Assembly (NCBI GenBank): GCA_963768075.1
Contig: CAVYHD010000051.1
Location: 452,889 to 516,888 of the forward strand
Direction: 5' to 3'
Origin: QHXW01 sp963768075
Lineage (GTDB): Bacteria > Acidobacteriota > Terriglobia > Bryobacterales > Bryobacteraceae
DNA length: 64,000 bases
Position 1 is the first letter of the stretch. Every line of letters begins with the position of its first letter. This document shows positions 47,274-57,516 of this stretch, piece by piece. Below the pieces are notes generated by a model. The model was not told the DNA's origin. It worked only from the letters and a program-made list of their open reading frames with translations, and searched no databases. Position numbers and translations under genes: made by a program.

Positions 47274-48443
47274 TCAACAGTTCGCGGCGGCATGGCACTT
47301 TTCATCCGCCAACTGCCGAAAGGGGCGCGGCCTCGAGGATCGGCATGTTTCAATTCCAAGCTTTCGCATCTTATAAACCAGCGTGGTACGCGGCAATCCA
47401 AGCCGATTGGCCGCTCCGTCCTGTCCTCCGATCAGCCCCTCGGAGCGCTCCGGCGCCGTCTGCCTCAAGCCCAGCGGCAGGCGTAGCACCGACCCAGGTG
47501 AAAAGAGCACGGCGCGCTCGATGAAGTTTTGTGGTTCGCGAATATTCCCCGGCCAGTCGTGCGCTTGCACCGCCATCACTTCATCGGGAATTAAATCGAT
47601 GGGCTTGTTGAGGCGGGCAGCAAATCTTGCTACGAAGAACTCCGTCAGCGGCGGGATGTCCTGAACGCGCTCACGCAACGGAGGCAGGCAGATTGGAATT
47701 ACGTTCAATCGGTAGTACAGGTCTGCCCGAAACAGCTTCTTGCTCATGCGTTGCCCGAGATCCTGGTTTGTCGCCGCCACCACCCGCACGTTGACTTTGA
47801 CGGTCTGGGCGCTACCCAAACGCTCGAACTCCTGCTCTTCCCCAGAATTTGATACGCTCTGCCCTAGAATGCTCATGAGCCGCTGATCTTCCGAATCGAA
47901 CCTGCGACGATCACTGTGCATCATCGCCCATATCGTGCCGACGGCTTTGCCTCGGACGTAAAATGGAACCAATAAGCACTCTTCTGCCGCGGGCGAGACA
48001 GGCAGCAAATAGGGGTAGCGTCGCTCGAAGTGTCGGAACAACAGGATACAATTACGATCAAGTACGTCTCCGCACGGACCGAAATCGCGCGGCGTCCCGC
48101 CGCCGACGTGCTCTTTCCACATGCCCTTGATTGCTGGCCAATAGAATCGCTGCCCTTCATCGTCCAGGGTTGCGCCGTCCGACGTCAGTAAACTGAGACC
48201 CGACGAGTCAGCGTCGGTGACACGCAGGATCGTGTCCGCCAATATGTCAAGAATGGTGTGCCGCGACTCAGCTAACGCGCTGGCGAGCGCTACGAGCGCG
48301 GTGTTCTCTTTCGCGTGATCGGGCGGGCGCGAAGGGCGCCGTTGTAGCTCCTCCGTGCAGAGGATCGATTCCAGGGAAACCGCACCTTCTGGAATTGAAC
48401 TCGCCAGAGGAACGTTATTTTTCGATTTGGCAGATCCGGTCAC
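47274..48443 (-). CDS. GAF-domain sigma-54-activator derivative missing the Walker region
   Basis: 389 residues from GTG 48443 (GGAGG upstream). The N-terminal GAF domain (about 45-200) includes ECLLVPFYVRGKAVGTIWAM. It joins abruptly, around residue 205, to the second half of a bacterial enhancer-binding AAA+ domain: EQEFERLGSAQTVKVNVRVVAATN, LFRADLYYRLNVIPICLPPLRER, DWPGNIREPQNFIERAV. A Fis-type helix-turn-helix follows (GAANRLGLPRTTLVYKMRKLGI). Walker A, GAFTGA and Walker B are missing, so it cannot remodel sigma-54 holoenzyme. The fusion keeps the frame. It may act as a GAF-controlled DNA-binding protein or be inactive. Confidence 0.8.
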   Translation of the reverse strand: MTGSAKSKNNVPLASSIPEGAVSLESILCTEELQRRPSRPPDHAKENTALVALASALAESRHTILDILADTILRVTDADSSGLSLLTSDGATLDDEGQRFYWPAIKGMWKEHVGGGTPRDFGPCGDVLDRNCILLFRHFERRYPYLLPVSPAAEECLLVPFYVRGKAVGTIWAMMHSDRRRFDSEDQRLMSILGQSVSNSGEEQEFERLGSAQTVKVNVRVVAATNQDLGQRMSKKLFRADLYYRLNVIPICLPPLRERVQDIPPLTEFFVARFAARLNKPIDLIPDEVMAVQAHDWPGNIREPQNFIERAVLFSPGSVLRLPLGLRQTAPERSEGLIGGQDGAANRLGLPRTTLVYKMRKLGIETCRSSRPRPFRQLADEKCHAAANC

Positions 48444-48782
48444 GCTTTGACCTCCATGAAGTGCCGGCTATGCGCGTCTCAGGGTCGAGCCATTCCCGCC
48501 GGCAGGTACAGCGGAGTAGCAACAGAAACGCCGCGAGCCTCGCGTGTTGAACTGCTAGCGCTTGGTTCTTGCCGAGCCAACGCCACCCTTTCCCGAACCT
48601 GACCGATTCACGTCGTGGACAACCGAGACAAAGTTCGGAAGAAGAGGAACCAACACCAAGCGCAAGTATCCCATCATTATACGCGTTATGAATAGTAGGT
48701 ATGTTCTGATTCCGTATCGCTCCGATGATGGATTTCATGCTCCAGCTCCTGCAGCACCGGAACCGGACTTGGCCGACGCCAG

Positions 48783-48885
48783 AGGTGGCCGGTTCCGTGG
48801 TCGAGCGGCATCCTTTTCGTCCGAGAATCAGAAAAGCCGATCATGATGGCACCTCGTTAGTAGCTGGCATCCAGCAACACGCCCC
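48783..48885 (-). repeat. Direct repeat, copy B (decayed AKR 5' end)
   Basis: Matches 47156-47258. The minus strand starts at ATG 48844 with IGFSDSRTKRMPLDHGTGH, similar to the AKR N-terminus, then diverges. No AKR body remains. The rest of 48444-49119 shows no convincing gene. Confidence 0.85.
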
Positions 48886-49119
48886 ATGAGCTGGGAAACT
48901 ATGCGTTCAGAAACGACAAAGTGCCACTGCGCCAAAGGCACGATGACCCAAATCCTGGAATCGGATGACTGGAACCGGATGCGCAGCCACACCGAAATCC
49001 ACTGTCCGATTGTCTTTTTAAAATACGGCCCCGGAGACCGCAGGCCGTCGGCAGACAGAACTGAAAAACGAGAAACGTCACAACGTGCAGAGCTGAATCG
49101 CATATACTAATTCGTCAGT

Positions 49120-51516
49120 ATGCGTCTAGACCTGCTATGGGCTGTTCGTTGGCTGCGCAGGAATCCGCTTTTTACCACCGCCACAGTTTTTGTCCTGGCA
49201 TTGGGGATCGGGGCGAACACCGCCGTCTTCAGCATTGTGGACGCCGTCCTTCTGCGGCCCTCCCCATTTCCTTCTGCGGAACGCCTCGTGCGGATCGAAG
49301 AGAGCACCAGCCCCGCGTTCACTTGGCGCGTGAGCGTGCCGGTCAATGACTACCAGAGATGGGCCGGCCGCACCGACATCTTGGAAAGCACCGCCGCGTT
49401 CCTCAGGGATACCGTGACGCTCACCGGCGACGGTGAGCCCGAACAGGTCACCGCGATCCGCGCGTTGGGACTGTTTCCACTGCTCGGAACGTCCGCCCGA
49501 TTGGGCCGCCCGCTCATCGCCTCCGACGACGAACCCGGAAGCCGGAATGTCGCCGTGCTCAGCGATCGGATCTGGCGGCGGCGCTACCGCTCCGATCCAA
49601 ACGTGATCGGCCGCGGGATCACAGTTTCAGACGAATCTTACACCATTGTTGGTGTCATGCCGCCGGATTTTGAGTTTCGGTATTCTGAGGCTGAACTCTG
49701 GATGCCTTTGCGCCTGACTCCGGCCTCCCCCTGGCTCCAGGTCGCAGGCCGCCTGCGCGTGGGAGTCTCTTTGGCGCAAGCCCGGAGTGCGCTTGAAATT
49801 GTCGCCCATCAGATCGAACAGGAAGCACCCGAAGATCAAGCTGGCCTGAGGGTACAGGTCACGGAGTGGCGCGATACGCCAGACCAGAAATACAAACTAA
49901 CGCTGATTTTTGTCCTGGTCGCCGTCGGTTTGATGATGTTGATCGTGTGCGCCGATGTTGGCGGGCTTCTCTTGAGCCGTGCCGTCGAGCGCCAGAAGGA
50001 GATCTCCATCCGCGCATCACTCGGCGCCGGCCTATGGCGGATTGTGCGGCAATTGCTCTCGGAAACGCTGCTTCTGGCGGTGCTAGGAACCCTTGCCGGG
50101 ATCGTGGTGGCGTGGTGCCTGTTGGCGCTTCTGACCAGGCAGTTGGCCGCGCTGCCCATTGTGCTTCCTCACTTGCAGCAGGTAGGACTCAACGGACGCG
50201 TGCTGGTCTTCAACATTGTCCTGTGCCTGCTTCTTGCGATCCTGTGCGGCTTGGCACCCACGCTGCTCGCGGTGCGAACCGACCTCCAGGGTGTATTACG
50301 CAGCGGAACCGGGAGCAGTGGGCTCAGAAGTTCCCGGCGGCTCTTCTCTGTACTCATCGCTCTGGAAGCGGGATTCGCTTTCTTGCTGCTGGTCGGATCG
50401 AGCCTCATGATCCGCAGCCTTATCCGGTTGCAGCAGGAAGACCACGGCTTCCGTCCCGATCATGTGCTCACATTGCGCGTCCCCGTTGGGACGCTTACGC
50501 AGCCGCGGCCAACTGGTAAGTACAACACCACAACGCGCCAGATCGCCTACTATCGCCGGATTCTGGAACGCGTGAAAGCAGTACCGGGCATCAAGGCTGC
50601 TGCTATCGTAAACAACCTGCCTCTTTCCGATATCAACAGTTCCCTTAGTCTTGGCCTTGTTGGGCCCGACGGCAAGCCTCAAGATACATCGGCCCGCTGT
50701 GTCAGTCCGGAATACTTTGCCGCGATGGGCATTCCACTTATCGCCGGCCGTACCTTTGCCGACACCGATCAAGCGGGCGCCCCCAACGTAGCGATCATCA
50801 ACGAGTATCTTGCCCGCCAGCTCTTCCTGAACAGGAGCCCGCTGGGCGAAAGGCTCGGATCGGCTCCATCCGGTCCGGCGATCGTCGGCGTCGTGAAGGA
50901 CTCCTCCCAGAGGAGCTACGAATTGCCGCCCGCGGCTGAAGTGTACATCCCATATCAGCAGTATATTTTTGCGACGTTCATGTCGACTATAGTGGTGCGA
51001 ACGGAGGGAGAGCCGACGGCGTTCGCGCCGGCTCTGAGAAAGCAGGTCTGGGCAGTGGATGCTAACCAGCCGGTCGTCAAGGTGGAAACAATGGAAGAGA
51101 CAATCGCGAATTCCATCTGGCGTCCGCGGTTTTCGGCATGGATCTTTAGTGTGCTGAGCGGCCTCTCCGTAATTCTGGCGGCAATGGGAGTCTATGGTGT
51201 AGTCGCGTACACCTCCGCTCTGCGCGCGCGGGAGATCGCCATCCGAGTGGCGCTAGGTGCGAGTACAAATAACGTCTTAGCCGTGATTCTAAGCGGCGCG
51301 ATGATTCCGCTGCTATCTGGTATTGGTCTGAGCGTGGTAACTGCACTGCTGCTGTCGCGATTTCTTACGGATTTGCTGTATGGGATTAGCGGTAGCGATC
51401 CGTTCAGCTACTTCAGCGCGGGCATCCTGCTACTGACAATTGGAACAGCCGCCAGTGCGTATCCGGCATGGCGCGCGGCGACTCGTGATCCGCTCCAAAC
51501 GTTACGCTCCGAATGA
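49120..51516 (+). CDS. MacB/FtsX-type ABC transporter permease (acidobacterial orphan type)
   Basis: 798 residues. The N-terminus MRLDLLWAVRWLRRNPLFTTATVFVLALGIGANTAVFSIV (cited in part) is followed by a MacB-like periplasmic domain. The first FtsX membrane bundle is near residues 265-400, and a second periplasmic domain and a second FtsX bundle (about 680-795) end the protein, with ATRDPLQTLRSE. No ATP-binding protein is nearby. Stand-alone duplicated permeases of this length are characteristic of Acidobacteria; substrate unknown. A PadR-type regulator often precedes such genes but is absent here. Confidence 0.88.
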   Translation: MRLDLLWAVRWLRRNPLFTTATVFVLALGIGANTAVFSIVDAVLLRPSPFPSAERLVRIEESTSPAFTWRVSVPVNDYQRWAGRTDILESTAAFLRDTVTLTGDGEPEQVTAIRALGLFPLLGTSARLGRPLIASDDEPGSRNVAVLSDRIWRRRYRSDPNVIGRGITVSDESYTIVGVMPPDFEFRYSEAELWMPLRLTPASPWLQVAGRLRVGVSLAQARSALEIVAHQIEQEAPEDQAGLRVQVTEWRDTPDQKYKLTLIFVLVAVGLMMLIVCADVGGLLLSRAVERQKEISIRASLGAGLWRIVRQLLSETLLLAVLGTLAGIVVAWCLLALLTRQLAALPIVLPHLQQVGLNGRVLVFNIVLCLLLAILCGLAPTLLAVRTDLQGVLRSGTGSSGLRSSRRLFSVLIALEAGFAFLLLVGSSLMIRSLIRLQQEDHGFRPDHVLTLRVPVGTLTQPRPTGKYNTTTRQIAYYRRILERVKAVPGIKAAAIVNNLPLSDINSSLSLGLVGPDGKPQDTSARCVSPEYFAAMGIPLIAGRTFADTDQAGAPNVAIINEYLARQLFLNRSPLGERLGSAPSGPAIVGVVKDSSQRSYELPPAAEVYIPYQQYIFATFMSTIVVRTEGEPTAFAPALRKQVWAVDANQPVVKVETMEETIANSIWRPRFSAWIFSVLSGLSVILAAMGVYGVVAYTSALRAREIAIRVALGASTNNVLAVILSGAMIPLLSGIGLSVVTALLLSRFLTDLLYGISGSDPFSYFSAGILLLTIGTAASAYPAWRAATRDPLQTLRSE

Positions 51517-51551
51517 AGTGGCAACATCCTTCGACCCAACGAGTCATTGAG

Positions 51552-51770
51552 TTATGCGGCTGGCTTTTCCTCGGTCGGGACTAGCTGGTACCCGATTTAT
51601 TTGGCCTGCCGCTTGACTTTTCTTCCAGCCTGTTTTTGCCGTTGCGCGTCGCGGGCGGCCCAGATGGTTTCGTCGTATTCGACTTGTTTGGTGACGATGG
51701 CGTAAAAAACACGAGCGATCTTATGTGCGGTCGCCGTCGTGGCAGCTTTGGGCCCGAGTTCGGCCTTCAT
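51552..51770 (-). pseudogene. Transposase C-terminal fragment (IS110-like) with in-frame stop
   Basis: Reads ELGPKAATTATAHKIARVFYAIV, then EYDETIWAARDAQRQKQAGRKVKRQAK, a TAA stop, and directly after it IGYQLVPTEEKPAA with a second stop at 51552. The pattern matches the tail of transposases that share the AH..A..VxY block with IS110-type enzymes. The upstream catalytic part is absent. It lies downstream of the permease gene in a 540-bp non-coding gap. Confidence 0.6.
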
Positions 51771-52059
51771 CGGGTGCGGATAGTTCCTAGAGGTGTGGAA
51801 CTGCGATGCGAGGCATATGCCGCCATGCGGAAGACTTGCCCGGCTCGATTCTGTACCTGGCGGGTGCCTCTCCACAGGACTCGTCCGCCGCTGATGTTCG
51901 TTATCTGCGCACAGATTCAACCACGAGACAAAGTGGTCGCTTACGAGAGCGCTGGACGGTATATTATAGTTTGCTCACGCCGGCGCACAATGAACGGCGG
52001 AAAATTCGTTTCCACCGTCGAGTTCATAACTGAAGACGCAGGAGGACAGCAGGGGTGCC

Positions 52060-52815
52060 ATGAGCCAACGACTCTTAGAGGACAAGGTCGCCATCATCAC
52101 TGGAGCAGCGGCAGGGATCGGCAAGGCGACTGCGTACCTGTTCGGCGAGGAGGGCGCTCATGTTTTCGTTCTGGATCTCAACGGTAGCGGCGCTGCCGCC
52201 GTGGCGGAAGACATTAGAGCGCGCAGCGGCTCCGCATTCTCTTTGGCCGCCGACGTTCGGAAATCCGACTCCGTTCGCGGCGCGATCGGACAAGCAATGC
52301 AACAGTTTGGCCGCGTCGACATCCTCATCAATAACGCTGGCATATACCCGAGGAAACCGTTCCTTGAAATGTCCGAACAGGAATGGGATGACGTTCAGGA
52401 AACCAATCTCAAAGGAGTGTTCCACTGCACGAAAGCCGTCCTGCCGCACATGGTGGAACGGAGGGCGGGCAAGATTGTGAACATCTCATCGGTGACGTTC
52501 TTCAAGGGTCTGGCGAACCTCACTCACTACGTCGCGGCAAAGGGAGGCGTGATTGGGTTGACACGCTCGCTGGCGCGAGAGGCGGGCCCGCATCGCGTTT
52601 ATGTGAATTGCATCACTCCCGGCGCCATCGAAGTCGAAACCGAAAAATTGGTGGCAACCCCGGAGCAGATCGCCGCGATTGTCGTTCAGCAATCGTTACA
52701 AGGCCGCTTGAAGCCTCTCGACGTCGCGCGCGTTTGCTTATTCCTTGCCTGCCACTTGAGCGATGGCCTTACTGGTCAAACCATCAATGTCGACGGCGGT
52801 TTGATCATGCATTAA
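52060..52815 (+). CDS. SDR-family oxidoreductase (FabG-like)
   Basis: 251 residues, classical short-chain dehydrogenase. Cofactor loop TGAAAGIG (14-21), NNAG (91-94), catalytic S143 or S144, Y157 and K161 (YVAAK). The C-terminal phrase GLTGQTINVDGG is typical. The ATG is at 52060 with GGAGGA upstream. Substrate unknown; a sugar or 3-oxoacyl alcohol is likely. Confidence 0.9.
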   Translation: MSQRLLEDKVAIITGAAAGIGKATAYLFGEEGAHVFVLDLNGSGAAAVAEDIRARSGSAFSLAADVRKSDSVRGAIGQAMQQFGRVDILINNAGIYPRKPFLEMSEQEWDDVQETNLKGVFHCTKAVLPHMVERRAGKIVNISSVTFFKGLANLTHYVAAKGGVIGLTRSLAREAGPHRVYVNCITPGAIEVETEKLVATPEQIAAIVVQQSLQGRLKPLDVARVCLFLACHLSDGLTGQTINVDGGLIMH

Positions 52816-52834
52816 GGATCGTGGTGCTGACGAA

Positions 52835-52859
52835 GGGCCGCCCTTCGGGCGCACGGCCC
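52835..52859. terminator. Hairpin between convergent genes
   Basis: GC-rich stem GGGCCG...CGGCCC with an inner CCC-TTC-GGG, 20 bp after the SDR stop and before the convergent kinase gene. No run of T follows, so it is only a possible terminator. Confidence 0.35.
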
Positions 52860-52954
52860 AGAAGCAGCAACAACCACATACTGGGAAGCATACTCCCATA
52901 AATCCCACGAAGGCTGGTTCCATTCGTTTATCCTCCGCCACGTCTAAAAGCGTT

Positions 52955-53665
52955 TCACTCACCGCTTCGCAGCCGGCGGCGCTTTCGTCTTGTCCCAACA
53001 CGTCCGTCACTCCGCTGCCACAAGCGGAAGCCACCACGGAAGGAGTTGTTGTTGTCGCCTAGCCTGGCTCCAGGAGGCAGCTTTTTCAGCAGCTTGACAT
53101 TGCCACCGCCGAGGACGACGTAGTCGGCCTCTAGGGCAACTTTGAGCTTCTGGACTACGTCTGCGACATGGCGTCTCCACTTCTTCTTGCCCACGCGCTT
53201 TAGCCCGCGCAGCCCGACATAAGCTTCGTAACTCCGCCCTCTCTTGTACGGTAGATGCGCCAACTCCATTGGCTCGAGGATTCCGTCGACAATCATCGCG
53301 GAACCCAGTCCCGTGCCCAGACCGAGGAAAAGCATGCGGCCACCCTCGTAGCTCCCGATCGCTTGCATGGCTGCGTCGTTGATGAGCCGCACCGGGCACC
53401 CGAACGCCTTCCGGAAATTGAAGCCCACCCAGCCTCGGCCGAGGTTATGCGGCTCGGTAATAGGCTGGTTATGTACCACGGGCCCGGGAAAGCCGATTGA
53501 CACCGCAGTGTAATCCCAGCCCCTTGTGACCGCGTGTACGTCGCGAACCATTTTCGCCGCAGTCAAGTTGGGTCCGGAAGGAATTTCTACGCGAATTTTT
53601 CTGCCGGTGGCGAGTAGTTTCACGTGCGTGCCGCCGACGTCGATTACGAGGACTCTCACTGTCAC
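52955..53665 (-). CDS. ROK-type (polyphosphate) glucokinase-like protein
   Basis: About 236 residues from GTG 53665. The ATP-binding phosphate loop is VLVIDVGGTHVKLL. VSIGFPGPVVHNQP and LINDAAMQAIGSYEGGRMLFLGLGTGLG hold the catalytic aspartate and the ROK-like GLG motif; ADYVVLGGGNVKLL follows. Resembles strictly polyphosphate-dependent or ATP glucokinases, which give glucose-6-phosphate. After FRGGFRLW the tail is rich in R and G, not the usual end, so a 3' frameshift is possible. Convergent with the SDR. Confidence 0.8.
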   Translation of the reverse strand: MTVRVLVIDVGGTHVKLLATGRKIRVEIPSGPNLTAAKMVRDVHAVTRGWDYTAVSIGFPGPVVHNQPITEPHNLGRGWVGFNFRKAFGCPVRLINDAAMQAIGSYEGGRMLFLGLGTGLGSAMIVDGILEPMELAHLPYKRGRSYEAYVGLRGLKRVGKKKWRRHVADVVQKLKVALEADYVVLGGGNVKLLKKLPPGARLGDNNNSFRGGFRLWQRSDGRVGTRRKRRRLRSGE

Positions 53666-53754
53666 ATTATCGACCCTTCGCGGAGGGGAGACGACGTGTC
53701 GCGGAAAGTCGTGGCCTCCGTTGTAAACCAAGTGAACCGCGAGTGAACCGACAT

Positions 53755-54025
53755 CGCGACGGATCAGGGGATCACGCTTTCGGAGATCGCCGCGGCTACC
53801 GGCGGAACAGCCTTCAAAAACAGTAACGACCTGTTTACCGGATTGCAGAGAGCTTTTGCTGACGGACGTGAGTACTACATGTTCGCCTATGTCTCAACCA
53901 ACGAGGCGCAAGACGGTAAGTTCCGCAAGATCGAGGTTCGGGTGCGGAACAGCAAGGCGGTGGTGAACCGAAACGCGGCTATTGCGCGAGTTCGCAATAA
54001 GAGCGAGCTTCAAGGCTTCAACTGA
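53755..54025 (+). pseudogene. VWFA-related acidobacterial protein, 3' fragment
   Basis: TDQGITLSEIAAATGGTAF, DLFTGLQRAFADGREYYMFAY and GKFRKIEVRVRNSKAVV are the last third of the VWFA-related (TIGR03436-type) exported family. The N-terminal VWA domain is missing, so only a tail is left. Confidence 0.65.
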
Positions 54026-54248
54026 CTTAGGGAAATATCTCCCGCGCAGACCACTCCGTAGAGGTAGGCTCCAAGCACCCAAGAAGTCGGGTTCGGGTTC
54101 ATCATCCAGTCGCGATCGCCACGTGTCCGATATTGCCGTATCCGAGCGCAGCGCGATGTACCCCCAGGAAACCAGCACCCCCTTGCGTTGACCCCGGAGG
54201 CACAATCGGCGACACTCAGTTTTTGGGATTCCAAGACGGAAATCTCAG

Positions 54249-55889
54249 ATGAGGCTTCGTATGCGCTTTCTCTTCCCCGCCGTCGTTGTTTGCAGCGCTG
54301 CGGTATTGCCGGCCCTCGCCGCTGACCGTGTAAAGACCGCGAACGGCATCCTCGAATCCACCTCCGCGCCCAAAGACGGTGTGCGCAACTTCAAGGGCAT
54401 CCCGTTCGCTCAGCCTCCTGTCGGCGACCTACGTTGGCGGGAGCCGCAACCCGTCAAGAACTGGACCGGCGTCCGCAATGCCGACCAGTTCGGCCCCCGG
54501 TGCATGCAGCGCACCTCCCCGGCGCCGACTATTGGTTCCGCAGCAACGGTATGAGTGAGGATTGCCTCTACCTCAACGTCTGGACACCTGCCAAATCGGG
54601 TGATGAAAGACTTCCGGTTCTCGTTTACATCTTCGGCGGCGGCTTCCAGAACGGCGACGGCTCGGAGCCGCGCTATGACGGCGAGAGCATGGCCCGCCAC
54701 GGCATGGTCGCGGTATCGGTCAACTACCGCACCAACATCTTCGGCTTCTTCGTCCATCCCGAGCTGACGAAGGAGTCGCCGCACCACGCCGCCGGCAACT
54801 ACGGTCTGTTGGACCAGGTGGCCGCCCTCCAGTGGGTACAGAGGAACATCGCGGCCTTCGGCGGCGACCCCAAGCACGTCACCATCGCCGGCGAATCTGC
54901 CGGTTCGATCTCCGTCAGCGCGCTGATGGCTTCGCCGCTCTCCAAGAACCTGATGGCAGCCGCTATCGGTGAGAGCGGCGCCGCCTTCTCCAGCCTGCCG
55001 CCGCAGCCTCTTGCCGATGCCGAACAGAATGGCGTCAAATTCGCTGCCGCCGCCGGCGCCAACACACTTGCCGCCCTCCGTGCGATGACTGCGGTGCAGA
55101 TTCAGGACTCCGCCGCCAAAGCCCAGGGTGTCCGCTTCAGCACGGCGATGGACGGCTATTTCCTTTCGAAGTCCTTGAGGGAGACCTTCGAAGCCGGTGA
55201 GCAGGCTAAGGTTCCGCTGCTCGAGGGATCGAACACCGAGGAGCAGGCGGCACGCTCCGTTCTGGGCAGTGGCGACCCTACGCCGGAAACGCTAGCCAAC
55301 GCCATCAGGAAGTTCTATGGGGATAAGGCCGAGCCGGTGCTGAACGCCTACGCCGCCAGCACCACCGATGAGGTTTACGAAGCCGCCACCCACCTGGCCA
55401 GCGCCCGCTTCATCTCGTACGGCACCTGGAAGTGGGCTGAACTCCAGATGAAGACCGGCGGCAAACCGGTGTACCGTTACCTATACGCCCATCCCCGCCC
55501 GGCTTATCTCGGCATGCCGGGTGAGTCCGTGCCCGCTGCGCCTGCGGGTGGCAAGGGCGGCAAAGAGCGACAGCAGAGCCGGCGCCCAGCAAACCGCCCC
55601 GCCCCGCGGCGCGGCGCATTCCGCCGAAATCCAATACGCCATGGGCAACCTGGATCTCGACAAGCGCTACACCTGGGAGCCCGCCGACTACGAAGTATCC
55701 AAAACGATGCAGGCCTATTTCGTGAATTTCATCAAGACGTTCAACCCGAACGGCTCGGGTCTGCCGAACTGGCCGGCCTACCGCGCCGACGATCGTTACC
55801 AACGTATGCGCATCGACGTGAAGTCCCAAGCCAAACCCGAGGGTGACCGCGAGCGGTATCTCGCGTTGGAGGCGACGACGGCGCGATAA
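54249..55889 (+). pseudogene. Type-B carboxylesterase, two frameshifts
   Basis: Secreted alpha/beta hydrolase. The signal peptide ends ALAAD, then GVRNFKGIPFAQPPVGDLRW. An indel near 54530 shifts the frame to SEDCLYLNVWTPAK, VLVYIFGGGFQNGDGSEPRYDG (oxyanion hole), and the nucleophile elbow TIAGESAGSISVSALM. An indel near 55580 then shifts it to AAHSAEIQYAMGNLDLDKRYTW, holding the histidine region, and the end at 55889. About 545 codons when joined, the normal length for this family. Confidence 0.85.
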
Positions 55890-56175
55890 CCGTCGCCCTG
55901 CGATATGGCGTTTCAACTAAAGCGCGGATCGTTTGCAAATTGAGTTCAAGGTCTTCGAAGGATTTGGTTTTTGCCTGAATCCTCTTGTCCTGTCAGCCGG
56001 ACGCAGGAGCGATTGTCGTATTTCGCGCTAAGTTATTCGGTTGGCCGTATCACGCCCTCGCCGGCGAAGCGGCAGGAAGGGCCCAGGAAGTCCGAGATGA
56101 AGACGTGGCCAACCATCCCGGTCGGCGGCTGCCCGGCGGCACACCTGCAATCCACCACTCAGCTACGATTCGAAC
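55890..56175. other. Intergenic stretch, nothing recognisable
   Basis: Short frames only, no motifs. Confidence 0.4.
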
Positions 56176-56320
56176 ATGCGTCCGAACCAAGCAATGATCT
56201 ACGTCAAAAGATCTCAATCGCATGGCGGCGTTTTACGGGAAGATCCTCGGCCTGAAGCCGGTTGAAGAAACGCGGATGGAAAACTGGGTGTGCTTCTCGA
56301 CACATTCAAGAGCTCACCGT
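56176..56320 (+). pseudogene. VOC-fold protein, 5' fragment, frameshifted
   Basis: ATG 56176 gives RPNQAMIYVK, and in the next frame RMAAFYGKILGLKPVEETRMENWV, the first beta-alpha-beta unit of a glyoxalase-fold protein. The rest is missing; the remainder to 56751 shows nothing clear. Confidence 0.6.
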
Positions 56321-56750
56321 CAGGCGCGCCGGCCTGCTCGGCCCACGCATTCGGTAGAATCAAACACATCATATGAACGCACTTCTGCTCACGGAATACC
56401 GACAAGGCAGAAAACTCGCCGTCCAAGTGGATCGCGAATCGTAAACAATGCGGCGTCGAAGGAACTCAGGAAAATGCACTCCCGCAGGGTTTACAGTGAA
56501 AACGGCGGCCGCCAGTCGCCCGATTGATCCACCCGACTTCATTGTCGAAGAACTATCCCGAAGAGCGCCCTCGCACTAAGGAGAATGCGGTTCGTTGATC
56601 GGATGCAAGGAGGTATTTTTGCGAGATCTCCGCGACGGACCCAGCTGCGCATGACTGTGAGTATCGGGCGGCAGGTTGGATCGGAATATTTCCACTAGAT
56701 CTGCCCGAGTTGCTCCATGATGCAGCCGACTCGGGCTAATAAGCCCAACG

Positions 56751-57300
<550 letters not shown>

Positions 57301-57387
57301 TACGGAAGAGTACCGCGGATCGGTTCTGCCCTCCTATGGAAACGGAGTTTTCCCGACGCGTCCAAGAGCGGATCGAGGCAGCTGAAC

Positions 57388-57473
57388 GCGATCAGTGTTC
57401 CGGGATGATTCTGATCACCATTCCGCGTTGAAGGCGATCACTGATTCCGCAGGAAAGCCGATCACTTGATTGG
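57388..57473. repeat. Four direct repeats at 23-24 bp pitch
   Basis: GATCA-containing units begin at about 57390, 57413, 57436 and 57460. The first three continue into a TTCCG motif (e.g. GATCACTGATTCCG), and the last reads GATCACTTGATTGG. Regular helical-turn spacing (two turns) suggests repeated protein-binding sites, as at the ends of IS21-family elements. No IS21 gene is present. Confidence 0.75.
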
Positions 57474-57516
57474 TCGATCCTGGATTCGTGATCGGCTTGA
57501 TCCCGCCGCAATATGG

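Noticed and set aside
48886..49110. Plus-strand frame before the ABC permease
   Set aside because: No ribosome site and no recognisable motif; too short to support alone.
51636..52187. Plus-strand frame before and overlapping the SDR gene
   Set aside because: Opposite to the transposase remnant and out of frame with the SDR; no motif.
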